Below the pieces are notes generated by a model. That model was not told the DNA's origin. It was given only the letters and a program-made list of their open reading frames with translations, and searched no databases. The translations under genes and the position numbers were made by a program. A stretch of DNA of 64,000 nt from Bryum argenteum (Eukaryota > Streptophyta > Bryopsida > Bryales > Bryaceae): positions 33,210,101 through 33,274,100 of the forward strand of contig CM073321.1 in NCBI GenBank assembly GCA_037043015.1, written 5' to 3'. Below are positions 46,621-56,220 of the stretch, piece after piece. Positions within the stretch are counted from its first letter, which is position 1. The number at the start of each line of letters is the position of its first letter.

Positions 46621-47229
46621 TTTTTTGCCATCACTTTTATCGTCATTACCTTAAGCTTTTCTTATTATTATATAGAAACTCTTAGCTTCTTAGAGTAGTA
46701 GTTGTCTCTATTATGTCATCATTTTAATATTATAGTGTTGACATGTGTAAATACACATGGTTGTACTTTAACATGCGTATATTTTAAGTATGGTTGAATA
46801 TGAAAGGTGCAATCCTATAAATTTTATCTATTTCTTTAAATTTTGTATTCAAGAATGACATGATCTAAAGTTGTCTCAATGTTTGTGTTGTCTCAATTTA
46901 ATTGGTGTCTTAATTTAATTGGTTATAAGAGACATTTTTTATATTTATAGTTTGTTCTAATATCGAAGGTGCAACTTAAATTTTACATTGGTAAGTTCTC
47001 ACTCCAATTTTAGTAATCGTCTCATTTTATTTGACATACATTTCAAAAGATTATGTCTGTCAATTGAATTTGAGATTGCAAATTGTCGTAATTTAATGAA
47101 TACACCCTTTTTTGGAGATGAGGAGGCATGTGAACGATGCCGATGTTGACACTCCCTAGCAAAGTAGAATCTTTGTCATCTGAAGGAGACCGGTGTCTAT
47201 CGAGATCTTGCAAGACTTCGGGAGGAGGT
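46621..47229. other. 3' flank of the transposase pseudogene
   Basis: AT-rich, no strong coding signal. A minus-strand frame at 47252-47043 (SVNIGIVHMPPHLQKR) may be the end of the small gene to the right. Confidence 0.35.
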
Positions 47230-47863
47230 TCAGTTTTTGATAGGACTATCACGCGGAACTACTAAACACATGCCTTCTACAATTTCTTGTGGTGCGAGTG
47301 TGCTATCATCTCCTTCAGGAAGTGGAGATGATTGATGATTTTGAAGGAAGGTATCTTCTTCGACTTGTGAAGAGGTTCCTCGGATATTGTCATCTGACAA
47401 ATCAAGAAACAAATTACAACACCGCACTAAAATAATAAGAATAAATCAAAATAATAATAAAATATAAATTCAAAAAGAAAGCCGTTCATAATAAAGTATA
47501 ATGATATATGTATCAAATACTTTTATCATAGAACTATTTGGAATTCAATTTTGCTGCAAGTCGTCGTGAACGACATGGTGTAATTCTAGCTAATGCCTTG
47601 GCTTTGTTACAACGAGCTTTTACTTCAGTGTAATAGTTTCGCTTATAATTTTCTCGTGCAACCCGATCAACGTCTACAATTGAAGTGTAACGGACAGGAG
47701 AGGCAGGAGACTCGATTACACGAATTGTGGACAATGGTAGTATTAAACGGCGAGACTCGACTACTGCCTGAACACGCTCTCTCATAGCAGATAGGTCGCT
47801 ATCAGCATCTGAGTCCTCCTCCAGAGGGTCTCCATTAACCTTAAAAGAGTCCTGCATTACCAT
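47230..47863 (-). CDS. Small hypothetical gene convergent with the transposase
   Basis: The frame 47863-47534 (109 codons) reads NGDPLEEDSDADSDLSAMRE, then basic segments YKRNYYTEVKARCNKAKAL and CRSRRLAAKLNSK. It is acidic at the start and strongly basic at the end, as in small DNA- or RNA-binding proteins. A second frame, 47427-47230, follows an ATTTTAG acceptor and reads LDLSDDNIRGTSSQ; it could be a later exon. The gene converges on the DUF7869 pseudogene and might be a second ORF of that element. No family recognised. Confidence 0.35.
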
Positions 47864-48077
47864 TCAAAACATTTAGCAAACTATATATTAACGACATTTC
47901 AAATACAACAAACAAACTACTCTAGGAAGACAAAAAATCGATGAACATTGCCTCAAAAGATAGCCTAATACATGCCAAATAAATCATTCTTTCCACCATC
48001 AATCTAGCTATATAGACCGCGCAAACTAAGACAAAAAATAGGATACAAAAGGTAGGCCTGATATGGCACGCTCCGGT

Positions 48078-48395
48078 CTCATCAGCACTCAACGCCTTGG
48101 ATGCTAGATCCAGTCAATCAAGACGGGAAAACGGAGGAAAATAACTTCAAATTTCAATGAATCAAGACGAGACCCACGCAGAGTTGCGGTGCCGCACTTC
48201 AGAGCGAAATGCAACAAATCCAAAAGCAGAAGAAAGCAAAACCAACATCACGATCTCCTCAACTGGCCTCCCGCCTCCGCTGGCAGGGCTTGATTCGGCC
48301 AGCTTCGGCCTCACCAGCACGCAACACCTCCGATGCCTGATCCAGTCAATCAAGACGGGAAGACGAAGGAAATTAACTTTGAATTCCGATGAAGT
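48078..48395. repeat. Direct duplication of about 86 bp, offset 232 bp
   Basis: 'gatccagtcaatcaagacgg' occurs at 48107 and 48339. Both copies continue with related sequence (ggaaaacggaggaaaataac and ggaagacgaaggaaattaac). They diverge by several substitutions, so the duplication is not very recent. Confidence 0.85.
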
Positions 48396-49140
48396 ATATG
48401 ATCACGGAGAAGATTCTAGCCTTGAATGCGGAGAAGTAAAACGCCTCCAATTCTGCACGAGTCTTGATTTTTTCTATTGGCATGGGGCGTAACGGTGAGC
48501 TTTGTAGAACTCGGCAAAGAAACTGGATTTTGTTTCAGAACTCACATTCTCTAAATTCATGTCGACGTTCTCCTCTCCATGGACCATTGTGACCTTGTCC
48601 TCTACTAAGTTCACGATATCTTCTTCTTCAAAAATAGTCGCTCCTCCCTACATAATGAAAGAAATAGCTAGGATTTTACATAGTTCTATGGTAAGGCAAT
48701 CCTTATCTTCGTTGCCAGAATTGAACATTCTATTCTCAATGCCAACAGCTATTCCCATATCCTCTTCTCAATGATTTCTATCGTCTTTTTACTAAATTAG
48801 AGCCTGCTAAAGCTGCATTGTGAAGCCACAACTGCCTCTTTGCCTGAGAATAACTTAAGGTTTGCTTATTCCCGCTTGTGCAACTTTTAAGCACTTGACC
48901 TCAAAAGGAGACAAAGCAAGGATCACACTGAATAAGCGCATAAGAAGTTGTTTGATTAAACGAGTAAGTAATGTTTTAGGTGACATAATGTACACGTATA
49001 AGTACTCAAAGTCAAAGACTTAGAAACCTAACAATTTAGCGGCGGCCGTCCTACTAGGCATACACAATAGAAAGCGGCTCGCTTTCCCAAAAAGATCCTA
49101 CCTACTGTCCTAGTCCGGATTGCTAAACCCATGCCGGATT
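48396..49140. other. Intergenic, no gene seen
   Basis: Mixed composition. Short open frames exist on the plus strand (48559-48774) but carry no motif. Confidence 0.4.
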
Positions 49141-49560
49141 CTAAATTCGGATTCTCATTTGTCCTACTTCTTCTTGCCATGCCCACTGACACCGTGTTTC
49201 GAACGCTTTACCAGAGTTGCTGAAATCCGGCCTGTCCGGACCCGCTTTCCCTCCACGACAATGTACTCTAGATCGCTCAGTCTTGTACTTGGTGTCCGCC
49301 TCGCTCTTTACCTCCTCTTCGTCCGACACATTGATGCCGACCTGCTCGTGAAGTTTTTGGGCGGCTAAACACTTCTCCCAATCTTTAGTTGGGAGTCGCT
49401 TAGCCACAAAACGGGTGTTCTTGGCCGGAGAATTGGCAGGGGCAAGTGCATGTTCTTCCAATTTGGCCTTGCCCTTGGAAGAAGTCGGATTGGAAGGTCT
49501 TGCATCCGTCTCCGAGACTTCCTCGAGATAAAGATGTTTGACTGAAGTCTGCGTTGGCAT
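49141..49560 (-). CDS. ORF of 139 codons directly inside an LTR, gag-like position
   Basis: It begins with ATG in MPTQTSVKHLYLEEVSE. It is hydrophilic and Lys/Glu-rich (SSKGKAKLEEHALAP, KRLPTKDWEKCLAAQKLHEQ, SDEEEVKSEADTKYK). It starts 28 bp after the inner edge of the LTR at 49588-50179, on the strand that makes this LTR the 5' LTR. That position suits the start of a retrotransposon gag. No CCHC knuckle, protease or RT follows, so the element is truncated. Confidence 0.4.
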   Translation of the reverse strand: MPTQTSVKHLYLEEVSETDARPSNPTSSKGKAKLEEHALAPANSPAKNTRFVAKRLPTKDWEKCLAAQKLHEQVGINVSDEEEVKSEADTKYKTERSRVHCRGGKAGPDRPDFSNSGKAFETRCQWAWQEEVGQMRIRI

Positions 49561-49587
49561 ACTTCTGTAGGCCGGAAGGGATCGGAA

Positions 49588-50179
49588 TGTTAACTGAATA
49601 TTCTACAAATATTCACTTAGAATAAGTTTGATTAGTCGATAGTGGATCTGGTTGACATCCGGTTGATATCCCGTAGAGAGTTTGAGAGATAGACAAGTCT
49701 ATATATACCCGACCTAGGTAGCCGACCAGTCAGCCGACACTGCAGGTCGATTGACTAGGTTGACCCAACCAGATTGGGCAGACCAAGTCTAACACGGTGT
49801 CAAACTTGGGACTATACTCCCCTTCTCGAGTGGAAGAGCGTTGCTCTTCATTTTATATTATGTTCTTCTCCTTCCTCTCACATAGCCGCCTCTTGTTTTG
49901 TGTTTGTACTTGTAGTCGGCTTTGTCTTGTAAGTGGTGCCTCATGTCGATTTCACTTATTGCATTGATAGGAGGTTAGGAGTAGATAAGACACTCGACAA
50001 TAGTAGAACTCGACCTATTCTCTCTTCTAAAAGTCGACTAGAGTTCTGCTTTCTATGCAATTTTAGGTACTTGGAGATACGGATCCTATCTCCACATTCC
50101 GCTTAAATCGTTAGTTGACTCGACCTATCGCTACTGTCTAGTCGAGTCTCTTAGTCAAATTGGTTGTTATTGAAAAACA
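49588..50179 (-). repeat. LTR of a truncated retrotransposon
   Basis: 592 bp, with TG at one end (TGTTAACTGAATATTC, plus strand) and CA at the other (TTGTTATTGAAAAACA). On the minus strand GGGTATATATAGAC near 49705 is a good TATA box about 110 bp before the LTR edge. No second LTR is found in the window, so it may be a solo or truncated copy. It is rich in GTCGA/TCGAC words. Confidence 0.55.
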
Positions 50180-50514
50180 CCCCTTAACATTTGGCAACCA
50201 TGCTAAAGTCCTACATCAGTTTCTTTGTCTCACAATCTACCTTGTAATCGGGTACGTAACTCTGTGGTACTTGCCCAAGCTACATCGCGCAACAGTCTTG
50301 CACGCAGACGATCTACACGCCTCACATCCAGCGGTCGCACGGCTATTCGCCAAGCACACGCGGTCCTAGCCAACCGTGATCGCCTACCCACTTCTAGAAA
50401 ATTCAGCGTCCAAATCAACTTAGAAACGTTGATATTTTCAGTTGATTCGGACGCGTTGATCTGGACATTAATCAACTCAAAAGTGTAGATATTATCTATT
50501 GATTCGGTTAATTT
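50180..50514. other. Flank between the LTR and the SINE candidate
   Basis: No gene supported. It contains an inverted pair around 50405-50470: 'gcgtccaaatcaacttagaaacgttgata' is followed by 'tcagttgattcggacgcgttgat', i.e. GCGTCC...GGACGC. Confidence 0.35.
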
Positions 50515-50745
50515 TTTTTCTTAAAAAATTAAAATTAAAATTAAAACTGCCGCCCTAAGACTCCGGGAAGCAAATTTTGCCATTCTACAAAATGAAAAGG
50601 AGAACACAATTTGCACGGCCACTGCTAGGGCCCATCTCAAACCCATCTGCTACATCATTACGAACATCAAGTGCGAGCGGCAAAGCTCAAACTCACAACC
50701 TCCGAGCCCCCACCCCACCTCCTTAACCACCACACCACTTAAGTC
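50515..50745 (-). mobile_element. tRNA-derived SINE candidate
   Basis: Read on the minus strand, an A-box-like GTGGTTAAGGAGG (50730-50718) is followed after 17 nt by a B-box-like GGTTGTGAGTTTGAGCT (50700-50684). The tRNA-like head is followed by about 130 bp of body and a tail of TTTTAATTTTAATTTTAA then an A-run near 50565-50515. This matches the layout of plant SINEs transcribed by RNA polymerase III. Target duplications could not be defined. Confidence 0.5.
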
Positions 50746-50861
50746 CGCTCGTGCACACATGTGTTTTATTTTTGTACTTATAAGAAAACTTCACCATTGA
50801 CTATTAATTTGCCTTGTAAATTTTTTTCTTTCAAAATTTGTTTTTGCACTATTTCATACAC

Positions 50862-50978
50862 GTGTTTTTCTACATGTAGAAGAAGTTTTAAAATTTTTTG
50901 AAATTTTTTTCTTTTTTGAGGCTGGGGCGTCTTTTTAATGCCCAGCAGACTTTGAATATTTTTCACAATGTAAAAAAC
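50862..50978. repeat. Direct repeat, copy 1 (followed by a 26-nt T run)
   Basis: It contains 'ttttctacatgtagaagaag' (with a TTCTACATGTAGAA palindrome), a T-rich stretch, then 'cccagcagactttgaatatt'. Copy 2 at 52018-52125 has the same blocks, and a third partial copy lies at 52163-52240. A run of T occupies 50979-51004. Confidence 0.75.
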
Positions 50979-51004
50979 TTTTTTTTTTTTTTTTTTTTTT
51001 TTTT

Positions 51005-52017
51005 CCCTAAATTAGATATTGCATTAAGTTGCATGTTTAAAAAAATAGTTTGACTAAGCATATATTACAAATATGTATATATGTATCCTATTGGCAGCAA
51101 CTTATTAAGCCTATGGCTAATACCATGGCCGGCCTAATTAAAACATACAAATCTATTCATGATTTTCTATGAATCTCACTCACCTTCTATTGTTTGGTAA
51201 GCTATTGATTTGATCTCCAAGATCTGAAGTTCAAAGCTTAAGCACAAGGCAATTATGGCATTTTAATAGCCGCCTTACAACATTATTAGTTATTGTTCAA
51301 CCGTCCTAGCTTTTACACTTCTTGATTATCTCAAAATAGTGCAAGACAAGGCTTTCTTGTGGCTTTTGCTTATAGCAAGACTTTCTCTTTGAGCACATGA
51401 AGAGCCACTGAGGAATTACTTGTTTGAAAGAAAGTTGCTTGCTTTTGCTTGCACTAGGATTTGCTCTTTGAGCACACGAACACGCACATAGTGGAATACT
51501 TTTTTGAGTGAAGTTGCTTGTTGAAGTTGCTGTACAATGGCAGGGTCACGATCGACTCCAAGCACTCAGGTCTATTTTTAGTAAATCACTATTGCTTGTG
51601 ATTCTTCTTATCTATGACTATTTTTTTCTTGTGTAATTTTATTGCTAGTGAAATGCGATAACAAGCAGTGAGTATCTGAAGACACCTCGTCTACGACATA
51701 ACTCCTAACTGTGGTTTTGGGTTGTGCTCATGGGGACAGGTGAGTGTACTCTCTTGCAATCTTACATCAACAAACAAAATTCAAGAACAAGGACGTATTT
51801 TGTGAAGAGAGCTTTCCCTAGCTTCTCTTTGTTTTTGCTATGTATGCTTTTCTATGAGTCTATATGATGTTCTACAACACGATTTTTACATACTCCCTCT
51901 ATCTAGCTTCTGCATGACCTAGTGTTGTCTGTTCGAGTACCTTATATAGACAGAGCTCTGAAAAGAGATGTACCAACTATAGGTGATTTTTTTCTTCTTA
52001 CTATTTCATGTAGCTAA
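51005..52017. other. Non-coding stretch with a possible leader exon
   Basis: At about 51535 'acaatggcagggtcacgatc' opens a short frame (MAGSRSTPSTQ) ending at a GT, and near 51735 'gggacaggtgagtg' looks like another donor. This resembles the 5' end of a transposon gene, but no catalytic exon follows. Confidence 0.25.
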
Positions 52018-52240
52018 TTTTCTACATGTAGGAAAAATATTAAAAAAACGTGATTTTTTTTTTTTTTTTTGAGGTTGGAGAGTCTTTCTACTACCCAGCA
52101 GACTTTGAATGTTTTTCACGATGTGAATTATTTTTTTTGGAAACTTTTTCTTTTTTTTTGCACTTTTTCATGCAGGTATTTTTCTAAATGTAGAACTAAA
52201 TTTCAAAATTTTTTGAATTTTTTCATTTGAAGATGTGATG
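52018..52240. repeat. Direct repeat, copies 2 and 3
   Basis: Copy 2 has 'ttttctacatgtaggaaaaa' and 'cccagcagactttgaatgtt'; copy 3 has 'tttttctaaatgtagaacta' and 'caaaattttttgaatttttt'. They match copy 1 at 50862. Confidence 0.7.
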
Positions 52241-52309
52241 ATGCACCAAAGCATCTTTGTTTTTTAATTTGCATTTAAATCAATGTCAGAAAAGGATTTG
52301 AAATATTTC

Positions 52310-52690
52310 CAAAGATTCTAAAGATTCCTGAAGATTCCAAAAAGATTCCAGAAGATTCCATAAAGATTCCGGAAAGATTCCTAAAAGATTCTGAAATATA
52401 CCAAAAATTTATTCCGAAAATATTCCAAATAGAGTCCAAAAAGATTCCAAAAAGATACCGAAAAGATACTGAAAATATTCCAAAAATATTCTAAATTGAG
52501 TCCAAAATGATTCCAAAAATATTCTAAACTGAGTCCAAAATGATTCCAAAAATATTCGAAACAGATTCCAAAAAGGTTCCAAAAAGATTCCAAAAAGATT
52601 CCAAAAAGATTCCAAAAAGATTCCAAAAAGATTCCAAAAAGATTCCAAAAAGATTCCAAAAAGATTCCAAAAAATTGCAAAAAATTTCAA
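52310..52690. repeat. 11-bp tandem array (GATTCCAAAAA)
   Basis: The unit GATTCCAAAAA repeats almost perfectly from about 52563 to 52670, and with decay back to about 52310. Because 11 is not a multiple of 3, every frame stays open and gives a 33-bp peptide period on the minus strand; these frames are not genes. Confidence 0.95.
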
Positions 52691-52712
52691 AAAGATCTTA
52701 TATTTGATGAAA

Positions 52713-52752
52713 TTTTGTTGATTTGGTCATTTCACTACTCAAATCAACAAAA
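52713..52752. repeat. Inverted repeat, 13-nt arms with 14-nt loop
   Basis: TTTTGTTGATTTG (52713-52725) and CAAATCAACAAAA (52740-52752) are perfect complements, just after the 11-bp array. A second small inverted pair, TTGGTCAC and GTGACCAA, lies near 52853-52880. Confidence 0.9.
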
Positions 52753-52881
52753 TATATTTAGCAAACTGTTGATTTTTACAGAAGGCTCAAAAATAAGTGA
52801 ATTCGGTCAATGTAGTACCCGGAACAACAAAAATGAGTTGATTTTATATTTATTTGGTCACAGTCTTTTAGTAGTGACCAA

Positions 52882-53460
52882 TGTTTACAAACACCGTTGC
52901 TCTAAACGTCGATCTGAAATTCAAGCTAGTTTCCAAACCCTTATCGTCTACAGTGTCGTAGTTTCTGTCGACGCAGAGAGAACCGAGTATCTGCAAACAA
53001 ACACCCTCCATGGAAGAGGTTTTACACTACCAAAGGAACAAATAGCAAACCCCTACATAGAAACGGTTAATAGCAGCCCTCAAACTCCCGTCCCGAACAA
53101 CCGTCGATTTCAATCTCAGATCCTCATTTAGATCTACAATCCCGATCGAGATCTAGATTTGCAGATTCAGATCTAGATACTAGTGGAAATGTGTCCAAAA
53201 GAGACACCCTTGGTTTTCAAGAAGTGATAAGGAGTACCAAAGGGATAGCTTTGGTACCAAAAAAATTCGAGTTTTTTCGACACATTTGTGCTGCAGGCAG
53301 TATCAAATATTGTGCACAAGTCATTTTAGTCTTTTTAGTCCGTGACACTTTTCAAAAAGTAAAAGTAACAGCGCCTGTAAAGTAAAAGTAACATTGGCAA
53401 ACCCTAAAATTCTCGCGAAGCTCGCCGCATGAGCTTGATGTCTCTTGGCGCCCTGCGCTT
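52882..53460. other. Region without a recognised gene
   Basis: Contains GATCTAGAT-type words repeated near 53130-53180 and an open plus-strand frame without motifs. Confidence 0.35.
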
Positions 53461-54840
53461 GTACATCTTATGAGCAATTACAGTTCGGGCCCAAGTTAAA
53501 ATGGTTGGGAGCCCGAACAAGTTCTTTTGGGGCCCGAGCTATAGTGATTGGGGGCTCGAGGAACTACAATTGGGGCCCAAGTTTTAGTAGTTGGGGGCCC
53601 CAACAAGTACTTTTGGAGCCCGAGCTATAGTGATCAGGGGCCCGAGCTTCAGTAGTTGGAGGCCCCAATAAGTTTTTTTGAGAGCCGAAGTTCTAGTGAT
53701 AAGAGGCCCCACATCAAGACAGTGTAGTTGTTAGAATTGGAATTGGAAACCCTAATAATTGCAATTTTTGGAAATGTAAAAGTTTATTCAATAATGAATG
53801 TAAAAGTATAAGTACGTTTAAAATTGAAAATATAAGATAACAACTCCAACAATTTAAAATTTAAAAATGTAAAAGTTTTTTTTGGAATAAGTGAATGTAA
53901 ACGAGAATATAAATTTTACATTGAAAGCAAAAGCTTAAGGACCCCATAACTGCAATTTTAAAGCATGTAATTTTTTTCTAAATTTATCATTTAAAAGTGA
54001 ATACAAAATATACTTTCAAAGCATATAAGATAAAAGCTTTGAGAATTGCAACTTATGATTTCAAGAACTAATATTGGGTAGTTGAGGGCCTTAACAATTA
54101 TATTTGGGCCCCAAGATATGAACAACTGGGGCCCGAGCTAAAAAGGTTGGAAGCCCAAACAAGTTCTTTTGGGGCCCGAACTTTAGTAGTTGACGGCCCC
54201 AACAAGTACTTTTGGGGCCTGAGTTATACTGTTTGGGAGCCCGAACAACTACAATTTGGGCCCGAGCTATAATGGTTAAGAGCCACAACAAGTACTTTTG
54301 GGGTTTGAACTATAGTGATTGGGGGCCCAAACTATAGTGATTGGGGGCCCAAACTATAGTGATTGGGAGCCCAAACCATAGTGATTGGGGGCCCGAACTA
54401 AGGTTATTGGGGGCCCAAACTATGGTGATTGGGAACCTGAACTATAGTGATTGGAGGCTTGAACTATGGTGATTGGGGGACCGAACTATAGTGATTGGGG
54501 GCCCGAGCAACTATAGTTGGGGCCCAAGCTTTAGTAGTTGGAGGCCCCAACAAGTACTTTTGGGGCCTGAACTATAGTGATTGGGGGCCCAAGCTACTAC
54601 ATTTGGGCCTAAGCTATAATGGTTGGGAGCTTCAACAAGTACTTTTGAGGCCCAAGCTATAGTGATTAGAGGCCCCAAAAATTACAGTTTCGGCCCGAGC
54701 TGTAATGGTTGGGAGCTCCAACAAGTACTTTTGAGGCCCGAACTATAATAATCGAGAGCCCCAAAAAGTACTTTTGAGGCCCGAGCTTTAGTAGTTGGCG
54801 TCCCCAATAAGTACTTTTCGGGCCCAAGCTACAGTGATCG
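53461..54840. repeat. Degenerate GGGCCC-based repeat field
   Basis: Hundreds of bases are built from variants of 'ggggcccgagctatagtgat' and 'ccaacaagtacttttggggc'. An AT-rich interruption without the repeat lies at about 53720-54080. Within it, 54309-54525 is a regular 22-bp tandem (ACTATAGTGATTGGGGGCCC plus AA; starts at 54309, 54331 and 54353). Open frames here are by-products of the repeat. Confidence 0.88.
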
Positions 54841-54843
54841 TCC

Positions 54844-55172
54844 AAAATCCTTATCAAGTTTCACAAAGTGGACATAAAGTGTCTAAAATCCTTATCAAGT
54901 TTCACAAAGTGGACATAAAGTGTCTAAAATCCTTATCAAGTTTCACAAAGTGGACATAAAGTGTCTAAAATCCTTATCAAGTTTCACAAAGTGGACATAA
55001 AGTGTCTAAAATCCTTATCAAGTTTCACAAAGTGGACATAAAGTGTCTAAAATCCTTATCAAGTTTCACAAAGTGGACATAAAGTGTCTAAAATCCTTAT
55101 CAAGTTTCACAAAGTGGACATAAAGTGTCTAAAATCCTTATCAAGTTTCACAAAGTGGACATAAAGTGTCCA
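54844..55172. repeat. 41-bp tandem satellite, eight near-identical copies
   Basis: Units run AAAATCCTTATCAAGTTTCA then CAAAGTGGACATAAAGTGTC then T. Starts at 54844 and 54885 give the 41-bp period, and the block holds eight units with almost no divergence, implying recent expansion. Confidence 0.97.
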
Positions 55173-55441
55173 AAATGTAAATTGTAACAAACACTCCCAA
55201 CCTTGAGAATTGTGACAAAAGAAGTTTGAGAAAAGATTGCTTTTAAGAAATTTTGTTTTTTGAAATCGTCATGATCTAAAAGAAAGTGTAACATTAGTTA
55301 CTTCAAACAAAAATAATTATATGGATATCGTAAGCAATAGTCTTCTTTTGTTTACAGAGTTTCATGATAGATTTTTATTATATAGATAGACTAGGGTTTT
55401 GACCGTAGGAAAAACACGTCGTTGTTGCAAGTAGAGGGCTA
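55173..55441. other. Spacer, no gene seen
   Basis: AT-rich, no motif found. Confidence 0.4.
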
Positions 55442-55768
55442 CTACGAAATCGCAGCCTTGGGCGGGGCAGGAAGTCTCCTCTTTGGTACATCAAAATCCA
55501 CGTCATGAATGAGGGTCTGACACGGCTTGTTGAACGCCGACCGCTCTGCCATGAGGAGGTACTCATCCACCAAAGGAAAAGCGCTGCTTGCGCTCACGTC
55601 GCCACCGCCACCTGAACTAGTATCCACTATAGCGAAAATGCTGATTCTCACTTCACAAACCATCTTCTCATTCGAATCAACAAGCAAATTGAAACTTCCA
55701 CAATTCTCGATGAAGACCTGCCCGTTGCTCCCACCCCATGTGAGACCATTTTTGTCTTCAAGTCTCTA
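55442..55768 (-). CDS. Hypothetical exon, unassigned
   Basis: After an ATTAG acceptor the frame reads LEDKNGLTWGGSNGQVFIEN, LLVDSNEKMVCEVRISIFAI, a Gly-rich turn and LVDEYLLMAERSAFNKP, ending PPKAAIS before a stop. It has the mixed hydrophobic pattern of a folded domain and is the C-terminal exon of something. I do not recognise the family. Confidence 0.35.
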
Positions 55769-56220
55769 ATTGCGCCTTTGCTGGACGTAGCCAGGGTGTG
55801 AGCGTAGAGCGGTGAGCGATGAGAACAGGGTTTCTAATTTTCGAGCGGTGATTTCGTATTTTTAGTAAGAAAATTTTAAAATTTGTCTTTTTATTCATAT
55901 GTTGAAGAATATTCCTGAGAATATCCGAATCTTCTTGACTTATTCATGTGGATTTTGGACCCTAAACCCGTGGGATGAGGTGATGTAATTCTGAAATTAT
56001 GCATTTGTTAGATGCATAGGAAGACATTCCTGAACTCAAATGATAGAATTACATGTCCATGATAACTACTTACTAGCATATAATGTGTTAAATAGGAGCG
56101 GAGATTTTGGAACATGTACAATTATATATATTGATTTTCACTAACTTGTGAAATCATACTACATAAGATAGAAAGACACAATATTATAGTATAACATATA
56201 AAGTATGTGTAGGGTGTCCT
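55769..56220. other. Flank downstream of the MULE transposase
   Basis: AT-rich, no gene supported. A terminal inverted repeat partner for 59115-59450 was looked for and not found by eye. Confidence 0.4.

Noticed and set aside
50690..50745. A genuine tRNA gene
   Set aside because: A/B-box-like segments exist, but no acceptor stem or anticodon arm folds; a SINE head fits better.
52381..52690. Minus-strand frames with an 11-residue Phe/Trp/Leu-rich periodic peptide
   Set aside because: They are the translation of an 11-bp DNA repeat, open in all frames; not genes.
54844..55172. Regular repeat resembling a CRISPR array
   Set aside because: Units are contiguous and identical, with no variable spacers, and the context is plant nuclear.
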